The translations under genes were made by a program, and so were the position numbers. DNA of 64,000 bases. Origin: Methylomarinovum caldicuralii (GTDB lineage Bacteria > Pseudomonadota > Gammaproteobacteria > Methylococcales > Methylothermaceae). The stretch is from positions 2,496,990 to 2,560,989 of the forward strand of contig NZ_AP024714.1 in assembly GCF_033126985.1 (NCBI RefSeq). Direction: 5' to 3'. The notes under the pieces are model-generated. The model had not been told where the DNA came from. It ran no database searches and was given only the letters and a program-made list of their open reading frames with translations. How positions within the stretch are numbered: the first letter of the stretch is position 1; every line of letters begins with the position of its first letter. Shown piece after piece: positions 27,936 through 36,975 of this stretch.

Positions 27936-28992
27936 CCTCGCTCCGTTCGGTTTCGATCCGCGCCACCCTGGCGGTGACGCCGCAGACCAGGGTGTAGGGA
28001 ATGGTGCCGGCGCAGGCGGCGATCTCCTCGACCGGCAGGTTCGGCCCCCACAGCTCCACCTCCGCCCCCGGGGCGATGCCAGGATGGTCGGTCAGATCCA
28101 CAGTGAGCAGATCCATCGACACCCGGCCGACGACCGGCGCCCGCCGCCCGCCGATCCACACCGAAGTTTCGGGCTGCACCTCGCGCGGATAGCCGTCCCC
28201 GTAACCGGCGGCGACCACCCCCAGGCGGGTGGGCCGCCGGGCCACCCAGGCGCCGCCGTAGCCCACCGCCTCCCCGGTCGGCAGCTCGCGCACGGCGATC
28301 AGGCGGGCGCGGAAGGCCATCGCCGGCCGCAGCCCCAGCTCGGCGCCGCTGCGGCCGGGGAACGGGGAAATCCCGTAGAGCATCAGCCCCGGTCGCACCC
28401 AGTCCCCGTGGCTCTGGGGCCAGGCGAGGATGGCGGCGGAATTGGCGCAGCTGCGCTCGAAGGCCGTTCCCTCGCAGAGACGGCCGAAATGGCGCAGTTG
28501 TTCCGCCGTGGCCGGGTTGTCGGTCTCGTCGGCGCAGGCCAGATGGGTCATCAGCACCGGACGGCGCGGCGCCAGACGGGAGACGATTTTGCGGAAGGCC
28601 GCCTCGCCCAGTCCCAGGCGGTGCATGCCGCTGTCGAACTTGATCCAGGGACGGACGTCTTCCGGCAGCCAGGGCAACTGGTCGGGATCGTGGATCACCG
28701 GATCCAGGCGGTGACGGCCACAGGCCTCGGCCTCCCCGCGGTCGAAGAATCCGCCCAGCACCACGACAGGGTGACCGATTCCGGCCCGGCGCAGTGCAAT
28801 TCCCTCCGCCACCCGCGCCACCGCGAAACCGTCGGCCCCCGCCAGCGCCCGCGCCACCGGCACCAGTCCGTGACCGTAAGCGTCTGCCTTGACCACCGCC
28901 AGCACTTTGGCCCGCGGCGCCAGGGCCCGCACCCGGGCCAGATTGGCCCGCAGGGCGTCGGCATCGAGGAGGATGCGGGGATTGGCGCTCAA
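27910..28992 (-). CDS. alr: Alanine racemase
   Basis: A 360-residue fold-type III PLP enzyme that makes D-alanine for peptidoglycan. The PLP lysine is in AVVKADAYGHG near the N-terminus, the catalytic tyrosine in the C-terminal part (GEAVGYGGAW), and KFDSGMHRLG, MTHLACAD and RPGLMLYGISP match the family. The start is a TTG at 28992 that overlaps the dnaB stop (TTGA); it gives the normal length and puts the family start LSANPRILLDADAL in place. The dnaB-alr order is common in gammaproteobacteria. Its C-terminus overlaps radA. Confidence 0.93.
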   Translation of the reverse strand: MSANPRILLDADALRANLARVRALAPRAKVLAVVKADAYGHGLVPVARALAGADGFAVARVAEGIALRRAGIGHPVVVLGGFFDRGEAEACGRHRLDPVIHDPDQLPWLPEDVRPWIKFDSGMHRLGLGEAAFRKIVSRLAPRRPVLMTHLACADETDNPATAEQLRHFGRLCEGTAFERSCANSAAILAWPQSHGDWVRPGLMLYGISPFPGRSGAELGLRPAMAFRARLIAVRELPTGEAVGYGGAWVARRPTRLGVVAAGYGDGYPREVQPETSVWIGGRRAPVVGRVSMDLLTVDLTDHPGIAPGAEVELWGPNLPVEEIAACAGTIPYTLVCGVTARVARIETERSEDGARQGCL

Positions 28993-30365
28993 TAATCGTC
29001 CTCGGCGTAAGGGTCGGGAGCGAAATTCTCGAAGCGGGTGTACTGCCCCAGGAAGGTCAGGCGCACGGTGCCGATGGGACCGTTGCGCTGCTTGGCGATG
29101 ATGATCTCGGCGGTGCCCTTGTCGGGACTGTCCTCGTTGTACACCTCGTCGCGGTAGATGAAGACGATGACGTCGGCATCCTGTTCTATGGACCCCGATT
29201 CCCGCAGATCCGACATCACCGGCCGCTTGTTGGGGCGCTGCTCCAGGTTGCGGTTGAGCTGGGACAGGGCGATGACCGGCACGTTGAGCTCCTTGGCCAG
29301 GGCTTTCAGGCCGCGGGAGATTTCCGAGATTTCGGCGGTGCGGTTCTCCCCCGCCCCCGGGCACTGCATCAGCTGGAGATAGTCGATCACCACCAGCCCC
29401 AGTTCGCCGTGTTCGCGCACCAGCCGGCGGCAGCGGGCCCGAAGTTCAGTGGGAGACAGGGCCGGGGTGTCGTCGATGAACAGCTGGGTGCCGGCCAGGA
29501 TGTTGATGGCCGAGGTCATCCTCGGCCATTCGTCGTCCTCCAGCTGACCGATGCGCAGGCGATGCTGGTCGATGCGCCCCAGGGACGACATCATCCGCAT
29601 CGCCAGATGGTCGGCCGGCATCTCCATGCTGAACACCGCCACCGGCCTTTGCTCCTTGATGGCGACGTTCTCGGCGATATTCATCGCAAAACTTGTCTTC
29701 CCCATCGACGGCCGCCCGGCGATGATGATGAGATCGGCCGGCTGCAGACCTGCGGTCATCTGATCCAGGTCGGTGAAGCCGGTGCTGACGCCGGTGACGC
29801 TGCCGCCCTTTTCGTACAGCTCCTGGATCCGGTCCACCGCCATGGCCAGCACCCCCTTGATCGGCTTGAAGCCGCCGTCGCCGCGCTGACGCTGGTCGGA
29901 GATCTGGAATACCTTCTGCTCTGCCACCTCGAGCAGCTCGTCCACCTTGCGGCCTTCGGGATTGAAGGCGGCGTCGGCGATCTCGGTGCCCACGTGGGCC
30001 AGCTGGCGCAGGATGGCGCGTTCGCGGACGATGTCGGCATAGGCGGTGATGTTGGCGGCGCTGGGGGTGGCCTCCGCCAGGGCGGTGAGGTAAGCCAGCC
30101 CGCCCGCGTCCTGCAGTTCGCCGCGCTGCTCCAGCAGCTCCGACACCGTGACCACGTCGCAGGGTTTGTCGCCTTCGGCCAGGTCGCGGATGGCGCGGAA
30201 GATGAGGCGGTGCTCCTTGCGATAGAAATCGGCCTCATTGAGGCGGTCGGCCACCTTCTCCCAGGCGTCGGCGTCGAGCATCAGGCCGCCGAGGACCGAC
30301 TGCTCGGCCTGGAGGGAATGGGGAGGCGCCTTGGGTGGCAGGGCGATTTCGGCGGGCCGGCTCAT
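28989..30365 (-). CDS. dnaB: Replicative DNA helicase DnaB
   Basis: A 458-residue replicative helicase. The N-terminal domain (PPHSLQAEQSVLGGLMLD) is followed by the RecA-like motor with Walker A (IIAGRPSMGKTSFAMNIA), Walker B (LVVIDYLQLM), SQLNRNLEQRPNKRP and DLRESGSIEQDADVI. There is no intein or insertion. It is first in an operon with alr and radA, coupled by a TTGA overlap. The upstream gap of 109 bp to the divergent arsC-type gene should hold promoters for both directions. Confidence 0.97.
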   Translation of the reverse strand: MSRPAEIALPPKAPPHSLQAEQSVLGGLMLDADAWEKVADRLNEADFYRKEHRLIFRAIRDLAEGDKPCDVVTVSELLEQRGELQDAGGLAYLTALAEATPSAANITAYADIVRERAILRQLAHVGTEIADAAFNPEGRKVDELLEVAEQKVFQISDQRQRGDGGFKPIKGVLAMAVDRIQELYEKGGSVTGVSTGFTDLDQMTAGLQPADLIIIAGRPSMGKTSFAMNIAENVAIKEQRPVAVFSMEMPADHLAMRMMSSLGRIDQHRLRIGQLEDDEWPRMTSAINILAGTQLFIDDTPALSPTELRARCRRLVREHGELGLVVIDYLQLMQCPGAGENRTAEISEISRGLKALAKELNVPVIALSQLNRNLEQRPNKRPVMSDLRESGSIEQDADVIVFIYRDEVYNEDSPDKGTAEIIIAKQRNGPIGTVRLTFLGQYTRFENFAPDPYAEDDY

Positions 30366-30474
30366 GGGATGGCTTTAGTCCAGGAGAATCAAGGAATTAG
30401 AGGCGGGGCGGGTGTCCAAACGGGGAAAAACAGTTTACCATAAGCCCCTTTTTCAGCGAACGGGAAAAACCCTT

Positions 30475-31427
<953 letters not shown>

Positions 31428-31429
31428 GC

Positions 31430-32122
31430 GTGCAACTGCCGTTGCCCCTCGGTTTCCCCGAGCAACGCAGTTTCGCCCAGTATCACGACGGCGCCAACCG
31501 GGAGGCGGTGGCCGCGCTGCGTGCCTTCGCCCGCGGCGAAGGGGAGGTGTATCTGTATCTCTGGGGCGAGACCGCCAGCGGCAAGACCCATCTGCTCCAG
31601 GCCACCTGCCGCGAGGCCCACGAAGGCGGCAGGCGGGCGGCCTACCTGCCCCTGGGGCAACTGCGCGACCGCTCCCCGGCCCTGCTCGAGGGCCTGGAGC
31701 GGGTGGATCTGGTCTGCCTCGACGACATCGACGCCATCGGCGGCGACCCGGACTGGGAGACGGCGCTGTTCCACTGTTTCAACCGCCTGCACGAACAGCG
31801 CCGGCAACTGCTGGTGACCGCCGCCTGCCCGCCGGCGCGGTTGCCGGTCCGCCTGCCCGATCTGCAGACCCGCCTGGCCTGGGGGCTGACCCTGCAGCTC
31901 AAACCCCTGAGCGATGCCGACAAGCTCACCGCCCTGCAGCTGCGCGCCCGTCAGCTGGGACTGGAACTGACCCCCCGGGTGGGCCGCTTCCTGCTGACCC
32001 GCTTCCCCCGCGACCTGCCTTCCCTGTGGCGGCTGCTGGAACGGCTCGACCACGCCACCCTGGCGGCCAAGCGCAAACTGACCATCCCGTTTCTGAAGCA
32101 ATTTCTGGAGGAGCAGTCATGA
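31430..32122 (+). CDS. hda: DnaA regulatory inactivator Hda
   Basis: A 230-residue AAA+ protein that, with the sliding clamp, triggers ATP hydrolysis by DnaA after initiation. It starts with the clamp-binding sequence QLPLPL, has a DnaA-like Walker A (GETASGKTHLLQA), Walker B (LVCLDDIDAIGG) and sensor/arginine finger region (LPDLQTRLAWGLTLQL), and ends with the DnaA-like helical lid. A GTG at 31430 is taken as start, because AAGGAGG lies upstream and it places the clamp motif at the N-terminus; a CTG at 31424 is also possible. It overlaps the next gene by ATGA. Confidence 0.92.
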   Translation: MQLPLPLGFPEQRSFAQYHDGANREAVAALRAFARGEGEVYLYLWGETASGKTHLLQATCREAHEGGRRAAYLPLGQLRDRSPALLEGLERVDLVCLDDIDAIGGDPDWETALFHCFNRLHEQRRQLLVTAACPPARLPVRLPDLQTRLAWGLTLQLKPLSDADKLTALQLRARQLGLELTPRVGRFLLTRFPRDLPSLWRLLERLDHATLAAKRKLTIPFLKQFLEEQS

Positions 32123-33045
32123 AAGCCCTGATCGTCGGCACCGGCGCCGTCGGCGGCTTCTACGGCGCCCTCCTGGCCAAGGCCGGCTGGGAGGTGGCGG
32201 TGGTGAGCCGCTCCGATCACGACACTGTGGCCGCAAACGGCATCCACATCCGCAGCACCCTGGGGGAATGGACCTTCCGGCCAGCGGCGGTGTACCGCAA
32301 GGCCGACGAGGCCGAAACCCCGCCAGACTACGTGATTCTCTGTACCAAGGTCCTGCCGGACATCGACCGCACTGCGTTGATCCGGGGCGCCGTCGGCCCC
32401 GACACCACCATCGTCCTGATCCAGAACGGCGTGGAGATCGAGGCCGAGGTGGCCGCGGCCTTCCCGGAAAACGCACTGATCTCCGGCCTGGCCTTCGTCT
32501 GCGTCAGCCGCACCGGGCCGGGCCAGGTGTGGCATCAGGCCTACGGCAATCTGATGCTGGGGGATTTTCCCGCCGGCATCGGCCCCCGGGTCGAGACCCT
32601 GGCGGACGCCTTCAACCGCAGCGGCATCCGCGCCAAGGCGGTGGCCGAAGTGGTCGCCGCCCGCTGGCGCAAGTGCGTCTGGAACGCGCCGTTCAACCCC
32701 CTGTCGGTGCTCTCCGGCGGTCTCTACACCGCCGACATCCTCGAATCCCAGGAAGGCTTCGTCCGCACCCTGATGCAGGAGGTCTGCGCCATCGCCGCCG
32801 CCTGCGGCCACCCCCTGCCGGACGCCGTCATCGACCGCAACATCGACGACACCTACAAGATGCCTCCCTACAAGACCAGCATGCTGCTGGACTTCGAGGC
32901 CGGCCGCCCCATGGAAACCGAGGCCATCCTCGGCAACGCCGTGCGCGCCGCCCGCCGCGAGGGGGTGGCGGTGCCGCACCTGGAATCGGTGTACGCGCTG
33001 ATGAAACTGCGGGAACTGCAGCTGGAAAGGTACGGCTGCCCATGA
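32119..33045 (+). CDS. panE: 2-dehydropantoate 2-reductase (ketopantoate reductase)
   Basis: A 308-residue NADPH-dependent reductase of pantothenate synthesis. The Rossmann motif GTGAVGGFYGALLAKAG opens the protein. The catalytic lysine region (RWRKCVWNAPFNPLSVLSGG) and the C-terminal substrate block (SMLLDFEAGRPMETEAILGN) are as in the family. The ATG at 32119 overlaps the hda stop. Paralogues of this family with other substrates exist, so the exact reaction is likely rather than certain. It is followed by a 4-bp overlap with vanZ. Confidence 0.88.
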   Translation: MKALIVGTGAVGGFYGALLAKAGWEVAVVSRSDHDTVAANGIHIRSTLGEWTFRPAAVYRKADEAETPPDYVILCTKVLPDIDRTALIRGAVGPDTTIVLIQNGVEIEAEVAAAFPENALISGLAFVCVSRTGPGQVWHQAYGNLMLGDFPAGIGPRVETLADAFNRSGIRAKAVAEVVAARWRKCVWNAPFNPLSVLSGGLYTADILESQEGFVRTLMQEVCAIAAACGHPLPDAVIDRNIDDTYKMPPYKTSMLLDFEAGRPMETEAILGNAVRAARREGVAVPHLESVYALMKLRELQLERYGCP

Positions 33046-33386
33046 TCTGGCTCTGGCGGCTGGCGCTGACGGCCTACCTGCTGCTGCTTCCTGTCGGCGC
33101 CCTGCTGCCGGAGACCCCGGCCGGCGGCTTCCATGTCAACGACAAGCTGCTGCACGCCGGCGCCTTCTTCGGCCTCGCCCTGCTGGCCGACCTGGCCCTG
33201 CCGGGGCGGCGCTACGACTGGGCCAACCTGCTGGCCCTGTTCACCCTCGGAGTACTGATCGAGGCGGTCCAGTACCCTACCGGCTACCGCGCCGCCTCCC
33301 TGGCCGATCTGGCCGCGGACGCCGCCGGCTTGGGGCTTTACGGCCTGGTCCGGGGACGGTGGTTGGGGCGGATAAAAACGAAATGA
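33042..33386 (+). CDS. VanZ family membrane protein
   Basis: A 114-residue protein with about four membrane helices. It contains NDKLLHAGAFFGLALL, the conserved lysine/histidine motif of VanZ-like proteins, and EAVQYPTGYRAASLADLAADAAG near the end. It overlaps panE by 4 bp (ATGA) and closes this operon. The function is unknown; VanZ is named from teicoplanin resistance, but this short form is common in proteobacteria without that role. A palindromic repeat follows its stop. Confidence 0.88.
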   Translation: MIWLWRLALTAYLLLLPVGALLPETPAGGFHVNDKLLHAGAFFGLALLADLALPGRRYDWANLLALFTLGVLIEAVQYPTGYRAASLADLAADAAGLGLYGLVRGRWLGRIKTK

Positions 33387-33393
33387 AGCGGGG

Positions 33394-33503
33394 CGGGGCG
33401 CAGTACCGTCTGCGTTCTCCGGGACGCCGTGAATCCATCCCTGGAGACTCGAAACTCGGCCATCCAGGCCGACTACGCCCTTCGAACACAGACGGCACCG
33501 CGC
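33394..33503 (+). repeat. Palindromic dispersed repeat, copy 2
   Basis: Same family as the element at 22597-22704. The core (about 33422-33475) shares ACGCCGT, TCCCTGGAG and GGCCATCCAGGCCG. The arms are different in sequence from copy 1 (left arm 33394-33421, right arm 33476-33503) but complementary to each other at 22 of 28 positions. It lies between the convergent ends of vanZ and the MATE gene and may serve as a bidirectional terminator there. Confidence 0.85.
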
Positions 33504-33521
33504 CCATCCTTTCAACTTTCG

Positions 33522-34847
33522 TCAAAAACGCAGCCTGGGCCAGCGCACCCGCCACAACTGCCACCAGAGGCCGGCGGCCTTGACATAGGTGGTGAGGTTG
33601 ATCGCCCACCACACCCCGGCGCTACCCCAGCCGAGGCGAAAAGTGAGATACCCCGCCAGGGGAATCCGCAGCAGGTTGAAGGGGGCGCTCCACCAGAAGG
33701 CCGCCCGGGTCGCCCCACCCCCCTCCAGCACCCCGCCGGCCAGCGCCTCGAAGGCCACGCACCACTGGGAGAAGGCCAGCAGGCGGGCGTAAAGCACCGC
33801 TTCCCGGTGGACTTCGGGATCGTCGCTGAAAAGGGCGGTGAGCCGTTCCGCGCCAAACCAGAACACCAGGCTGGAGAGAGTGCCGAATCCCAGGGCCAGC
33901 CACGCGGCGCTGCGGATGGTCTGGCGCACCCGGGTCAGGTCGGCGGCCCCCAGGTGGCGGCCGGTGAGGCTGGCGGCAGCCGCCGCCAACCCCCAGAACA
34001 GCGGCCAGGTAAAACCCTCCAAAGCGGAATAGCCGATGCCGAGGGCGGCGTTGACCGCCGGCCCCAGGGGAGAAATCACCCACGCCAGAAGGCCCCAGTA
34101 GGCCAGGGCATACAGCGCGGTGCCCCAGGCCACCGGCGCGCCGATGGACACAATCCAGCGCAATACGTTGTCGGGAATCAGATCGCCCCCGCGCAGCCCG
34201 GTCAGGCGCACCAGCCAGACCAACCCCAGCGCCACCGCCACCCCCCGGCTCAAGCCGGTGGCCAGAGCCGCCCCGCCGATGCCCAGATCGAGGCGATAGA
34301 TGAACAGCGGGTTGAGAACAGCATTGAGGACGGTGGCGATCACCTGAAGCCCCATCACCAGCCGCGTCCGCCCCATGGCGATGAACACCGAATCGATCAG
34401 CGGCGCCAGGGTCAGGGGGAGACCGGCGCAGGCAAGCCAGAACAGGTATTCGGCCGCCTGCGCCCGCACCGCCGGAGCCAGCCCCAGCAGGGCGGCGATC
34501 CGTTCGCTCCCCAGCCCCAGCCCCGCCAGCGTCAGGGCGCCGATCAGCAGAGAACCGGTCAGACCGTTGCCCACCACGCGGCGGCGCCAGCGGTCGTCCC
34601 GGGCGCCGGTGGCGCGCGCCGCCAGGGGGCCGGCGCCGGCGGCAACGAGACTGTAGAGGGCATAGAGGGCGATGAGGACGAAGGTGCAGGCCCCCACCGC
34701 CGCCTGGGCCGCCACCCCGAGCCACTGGACCGCGTACTGATCGATGACCTTGAAGGCGTTGTTGAGCAGCACCGACACCGCCGCCGGCCAGGCCAGGGCG
34801 AACACCTGGCCGACGGTGACCGGCGAGGGTTTCAATCCTCGATCCAC
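33522..34847 (-). CDS. MATE family efflux protein
   Basis: A 441-residue transporter with about 12 helices in two homologous halves. It begins VGQVFALAWPAAVSVLLNN, contains GIGGAALATGLSRG in the first half and LEGGGATRAAFWWSAPFNLL in the second, and fits the MATE family of drug/cation antiporters. The GTG at 34847 is taken as start because GAGGA lies 8 bases before it; a TTG at 34835, overlapping the stop of the upstream gene, is an alternative. It is coupled to the small zinc-ribbon regulator gene upstream on the same strand. Confidence 0.92.
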   Translation of the reverse strand: MDRGLKPSPVTVGQVFALAWPAAVSVLLNNAFKVIDQYAVQWLGVAAQAAVGACTFVLIALYALYSLVAAGAGPLAARATGARDDRWRRRVVGNGLTGSLLIGALTLAGLGLGSERIAALLGLAPAVRAQAAEYLFWLACAGLPLTLAPLIDSVFIAMGRTRLVMGLQVIATVLNAVLNPLFIYRLDLGIGGAALATGLSRGVAVALGLVWLVRLTGLRGGDLIPDNVLRWIVSIGAPVAWGTALYALAYWGLLAWVISPLGPAVNAALGIGYSALEGFTWPLFWGLAAAAASLTGRHLGAADLTRVRQTIRSAAWLALGFGTLSSLVFWFGAERLTALFSDDPEVHREAVLYARLLAFSQWCVAFEALAGGVLEGGGATRAAFWWSAPFNLLRIPLAGYLTFRLGWGSAGVWWAINLTTYVKAAGLWWQLWRVRWPRLRF

Positions 34848-35107
34848 ACCCGCGGTTCCTCGATCCAGGTATGGCGGCATTTGGGGCATTTCCCCGGCTT
34901 GCGCAGCTTGTCCCGGGAAAAGACGAAACCGCAGTGGCGGCAGCGCGCCGGCTCGACCTGCAGCTTCAGCCCCTCGCGGGCCAGGCTGCGTTCCAGATGG
35001 CGCAGATCGTCCTCCACGTCGCGGGGCTTGCATTCACACAACTGCGCCAGCTCGCTCAGGGTGTAGGGCCGCTGGCGCAGCCACCGGGCCAATTCCTTTC
35101 TGAACAC
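34832..35107 (-). CDS. Small winged-helix/zinc-ribbon regulator
   Basis: A 91-residue protein. Residues 1-45 look like a winged helix (RQRPYTLSELAQLCECKPRD, VEDDLRHLERSL) and residues 50-80 form a zinc ribbon (CRHCGFVF, GKCPKCRHTW). This domain order is known from a family of predicted transcription regulators more often seen in archaea and some bacteria. It starts at a GTG with GGAGG upstream and overlaps the start of the MATE gene, so it may control that transporter. It is divergent from xseB, with 70 bp between them. Confidence 0.78.
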   Translation of the reverse strand: MFRKELARWLRQRPYTLSELAQLCECKPRDVEDDLRHLERSLAREGLKLQVEPARCRHCGFVFSRDKLRKPGKCPKCRHTWIEEPRVWIED

Positions 35108-35177
35108 GGGGACCTCCGGCGGTTTTGACAGGCAGGAACAAACGCCTTATGGTAACGGCTTTTGCCGCCCGACCGCG

Positions 35178-35414
35178 ATGGCCCGACGCAAACCGTCTTT
35201 CGAAGACCAGCTCAAACAGCTCGAGGAAATCGTCACCCAGCTGGAGCAGGGGGACGTGAGTCTCGAGGCGTCCCTCAAACTGTTCGAACAGGGCGTCAAG
35301 CTGACGCGCCAGTGCCAGAAGGCGCTGCAGGAGGCTGAACAGAAGGTCCAGATCCTCACCCGGGACGATGACGACGACTTTCAACTGCAACCCTTCCAAA
35401 CCGATGACGACTGA
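35178..35414 (+). CDS. xseB: Exodeoxyribonuclease VII small subunit
   Basis: A 78-residue helical-hairpin protein with the family start PSFEDQLKQLEEIVTQLEQG and SLEASLKLFEQGVKLTRQC. It forms the elongated small-subunit chains of exonuclease VII, which degrades single-stranded DNA. The acidic tail is longer than usual. xseA is not in the window. It overlaps ispA by 11 bp, the standard arrangement in gammaproteobacteria. Confidence 0.95.
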   Translation: MARRKPSFEDQLKQLEEIVTQLEQGDVSLEASLKLFEQGVKLTRQCQKALQEAEQKVQILTRDDDDDFQLQPFQTDDD

Positions 35415-36309
35415 ACTGAACCGACTCAAGGACTTCATGAGCGCCTGCCAGGTGCGGGTGGAACAGGCCCTCGACCGCCGCCTGCCGCCGGCCGACAAAT
35501 TGCCGGCCCGGCTGCACCAGGCGATGCGCTACGCCACCCTGGAAGGCGGCAAACGCCTGCGCCCCCTGCTCACCTACGCCACCGGCCGGGCCCTGGACGT
35601 GCCCCTCGACACCCTCGACCCCCCGGCCTGCGCGGTGGAGTTCATCCACGTCTATTCCCTGATCCACGACGACCTGCCGGCCATGGACGACGACGAACTG
35701 CGCCGCGGCAAACCCACCTGTCACGTCCGGTTCGACGAAGCCACCGCGATCCTCGCCGGCGACGCCCTGCAGGCCCTGGCCTTCGAGGTGCTGGCCAGCG
35801 ACCCCCAGCTGGATGTTTCCCCGGCCCAGCGGGTGGCGATGATCGACTGTCTGGCCAAGGCCGCCGGCGCCGGGGGCATGGTGGGCGGACAGGCCATCGA
35901 CCTGGCCTCGGTGGGGCTGCAGCTGGACCTGCCGGCCCTGGAGCTGATGCACATCCACAAGACCGGCGCCCTGATCCGCGCCAGCGTGCGCCTGGCGGCG
36001 CTGGCCAAGCCCGGCCTCGACCCCGAAATCGGCGAGCGCCTGGACCATTACGCCAAGTGCATCGGCCTGGCGTTCCAGATTCAGGACGACATCCTCGACG
36101 AGGAAAGCGACACCGCAACCCTGGGCAAGACCCAGGGCAAGGACCGGGCCCAGAACAAACCCACCTATCCGGCCCTGCTGGGGCTGGCCGGGGCCAAGCA
36201 GAAAGCGGGGGAGATGCACGAACAGGCCGTCGCCGCCCTGGAGCCACTGGGGGAACAGGCCGATTTGCTGCGGGCCCTGTCGCTGTTTATCATTCAGAGG
36301 CGCAATTAG
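35404..36309 (+). CDS. ispA: Farnesyl diphosphate synthase
   Basis: A 301-residue prenyltransferase that makes farnesyl diphosphate from IPP and DMAPP. Both aspartate motifs are present: LIHDDLPAMDDDELRRGKPT (first) and FQIQDDILDEESD (second), along with LEGGKRLRPLLTYATG and GGQAIDL. The ATG at 35404 gives the usual length and overlaps xseB. The next gene is not dxs, which often follows ispA. Confidence 0.95.
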   Translation: MTTELNRLKDFMSACQVRVEQALDRRLPPADKLPARLHQAMRYATLEGGKRLRPLLTYATGRALDVPLDTLDPPACAVEFIHVYSLIHDDLPAMDDDELRRGKPTCHVRFDEATAILAGDALQALAFEVLASDPQLDVSPAQRVAMIDCLAKAAGAGGMVGGQAIDLASVGLQLDLPALELMHIHKTGALIRASVRLAALAKPGLDPEIGERLDHYAKCIGLAFQIQDDILDEESDTATLGKTQGKDRAQNKPTYPALLGLAGAKQKAGEMHEQAVAALEPLGEQADLLRALSLFIIQRRN

Positions 36310-36381
36310 TATAATCGCCCGGGGGGCATGAGATTTCGGATCGCAACGACCCCGGGCCGACGACAACGAGGAGGTAACAGA

Positions 36382-36921
36382 ATGAGCAACGAAAACGAAA
36401 ACACCACGCCGCCGAACGAGGAGGAAGGCCTGAAGGAGAAGGCCGAGGAAATCAAGGAAGAGGTCGAAGAGAAAGTCGAGGAAATCAAAGAGGAGGCCGA
36501 GGAGCAGGCCGGCAAACTGGCGGAAACCCTGACCAGGCTGCGCACCGAAAAACCGCTGCTCTTCTACGGCGGCATCGGCGCCGTGGTCGTGGTCATTCTG
36601 CTGTTGCTGCTGATGGGCGGCGGCGGTGGCGTGCAGCAGGTTCAGGTGCCGGCGCTGCAGATCGGCCAGACCTACACGCTGGTCAATCCCAACGTCACCG
36701 GCGGCGGCGACGTGCTGCTGCTCCAGGCCCCCGGCCGCATGGGCGCCACCGATCCCGAACTGCGCGAAAAGGAGCAGGTCTGCGTGGTCAAATCCGGCAC
36801 CCCGGCCAAACTGCTGGAGCAGACCCTGGTCAACTACGTGAAGTACGCCAAGGTCGAGCCGCTGGAAGGCGACTGCGCCGGCAAACAGGGCTGGACGCCA
36901 GTGATCAATCTGAAGCAGTAG
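36382..36921 (+). CDS. Coiled-coil membrane-anchored hypothetical protein
   Basis: A 179-residue protein with GAGGAGGT just before its ATG. Residues about 13-52 are Glu/Lys-rich and repeat EEIKEEVEEK-type units, predicting a charged coiled coil. Residues about 59-77 form one membrane helix (AVVVVILLLLLMGGGGG). The C-terminal 95 residues (QVPALQIGQTYTLVNPNVTG, GDCAGKQGWTPVINL) form a small domain with two cysteines, probably periplasmic. I do not recognise the family. It stands alone between ispA and a strong terminator. Confidence 0.7.
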   Translation: MSNENENTTPPNEEEGLKEKAEEIKEEVEEKVEEIKEEAEEQAGKLAETLTRLRTEKPLLFYGGIGAVVVVILLLLLMGGGGGVQQVQVPALQIGQTYTLVNPNVTGGGDVLLLQAPGRMGATDPELREKEQVCVVKSGTPAKLLEQTLVNYVKYAKVEPLEGDCAGKQGWTPVINLKQ

Positions 36922-36943
36922 CGCCCCTCTGCACCATCCGCTG

Positions 36944-36969
36944 AAAGGCGCAGCCCCGGCTGCGCCTTT
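36944..36969 (+). terminator. Strong intrinsic terminator
   Basis: AAAGGCGCAGC and its complement form an 11-bp stem with a CCCG loop. It is followed on the plus strand by CGCTTTTT and preceded on the other side by A residues. It lies between the convergent ends of the coiled-coil gene and the YbbP-like permease gene and can serve both. Confidence 0.85.
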
Positions 36970-36975
36970 CGCTTT

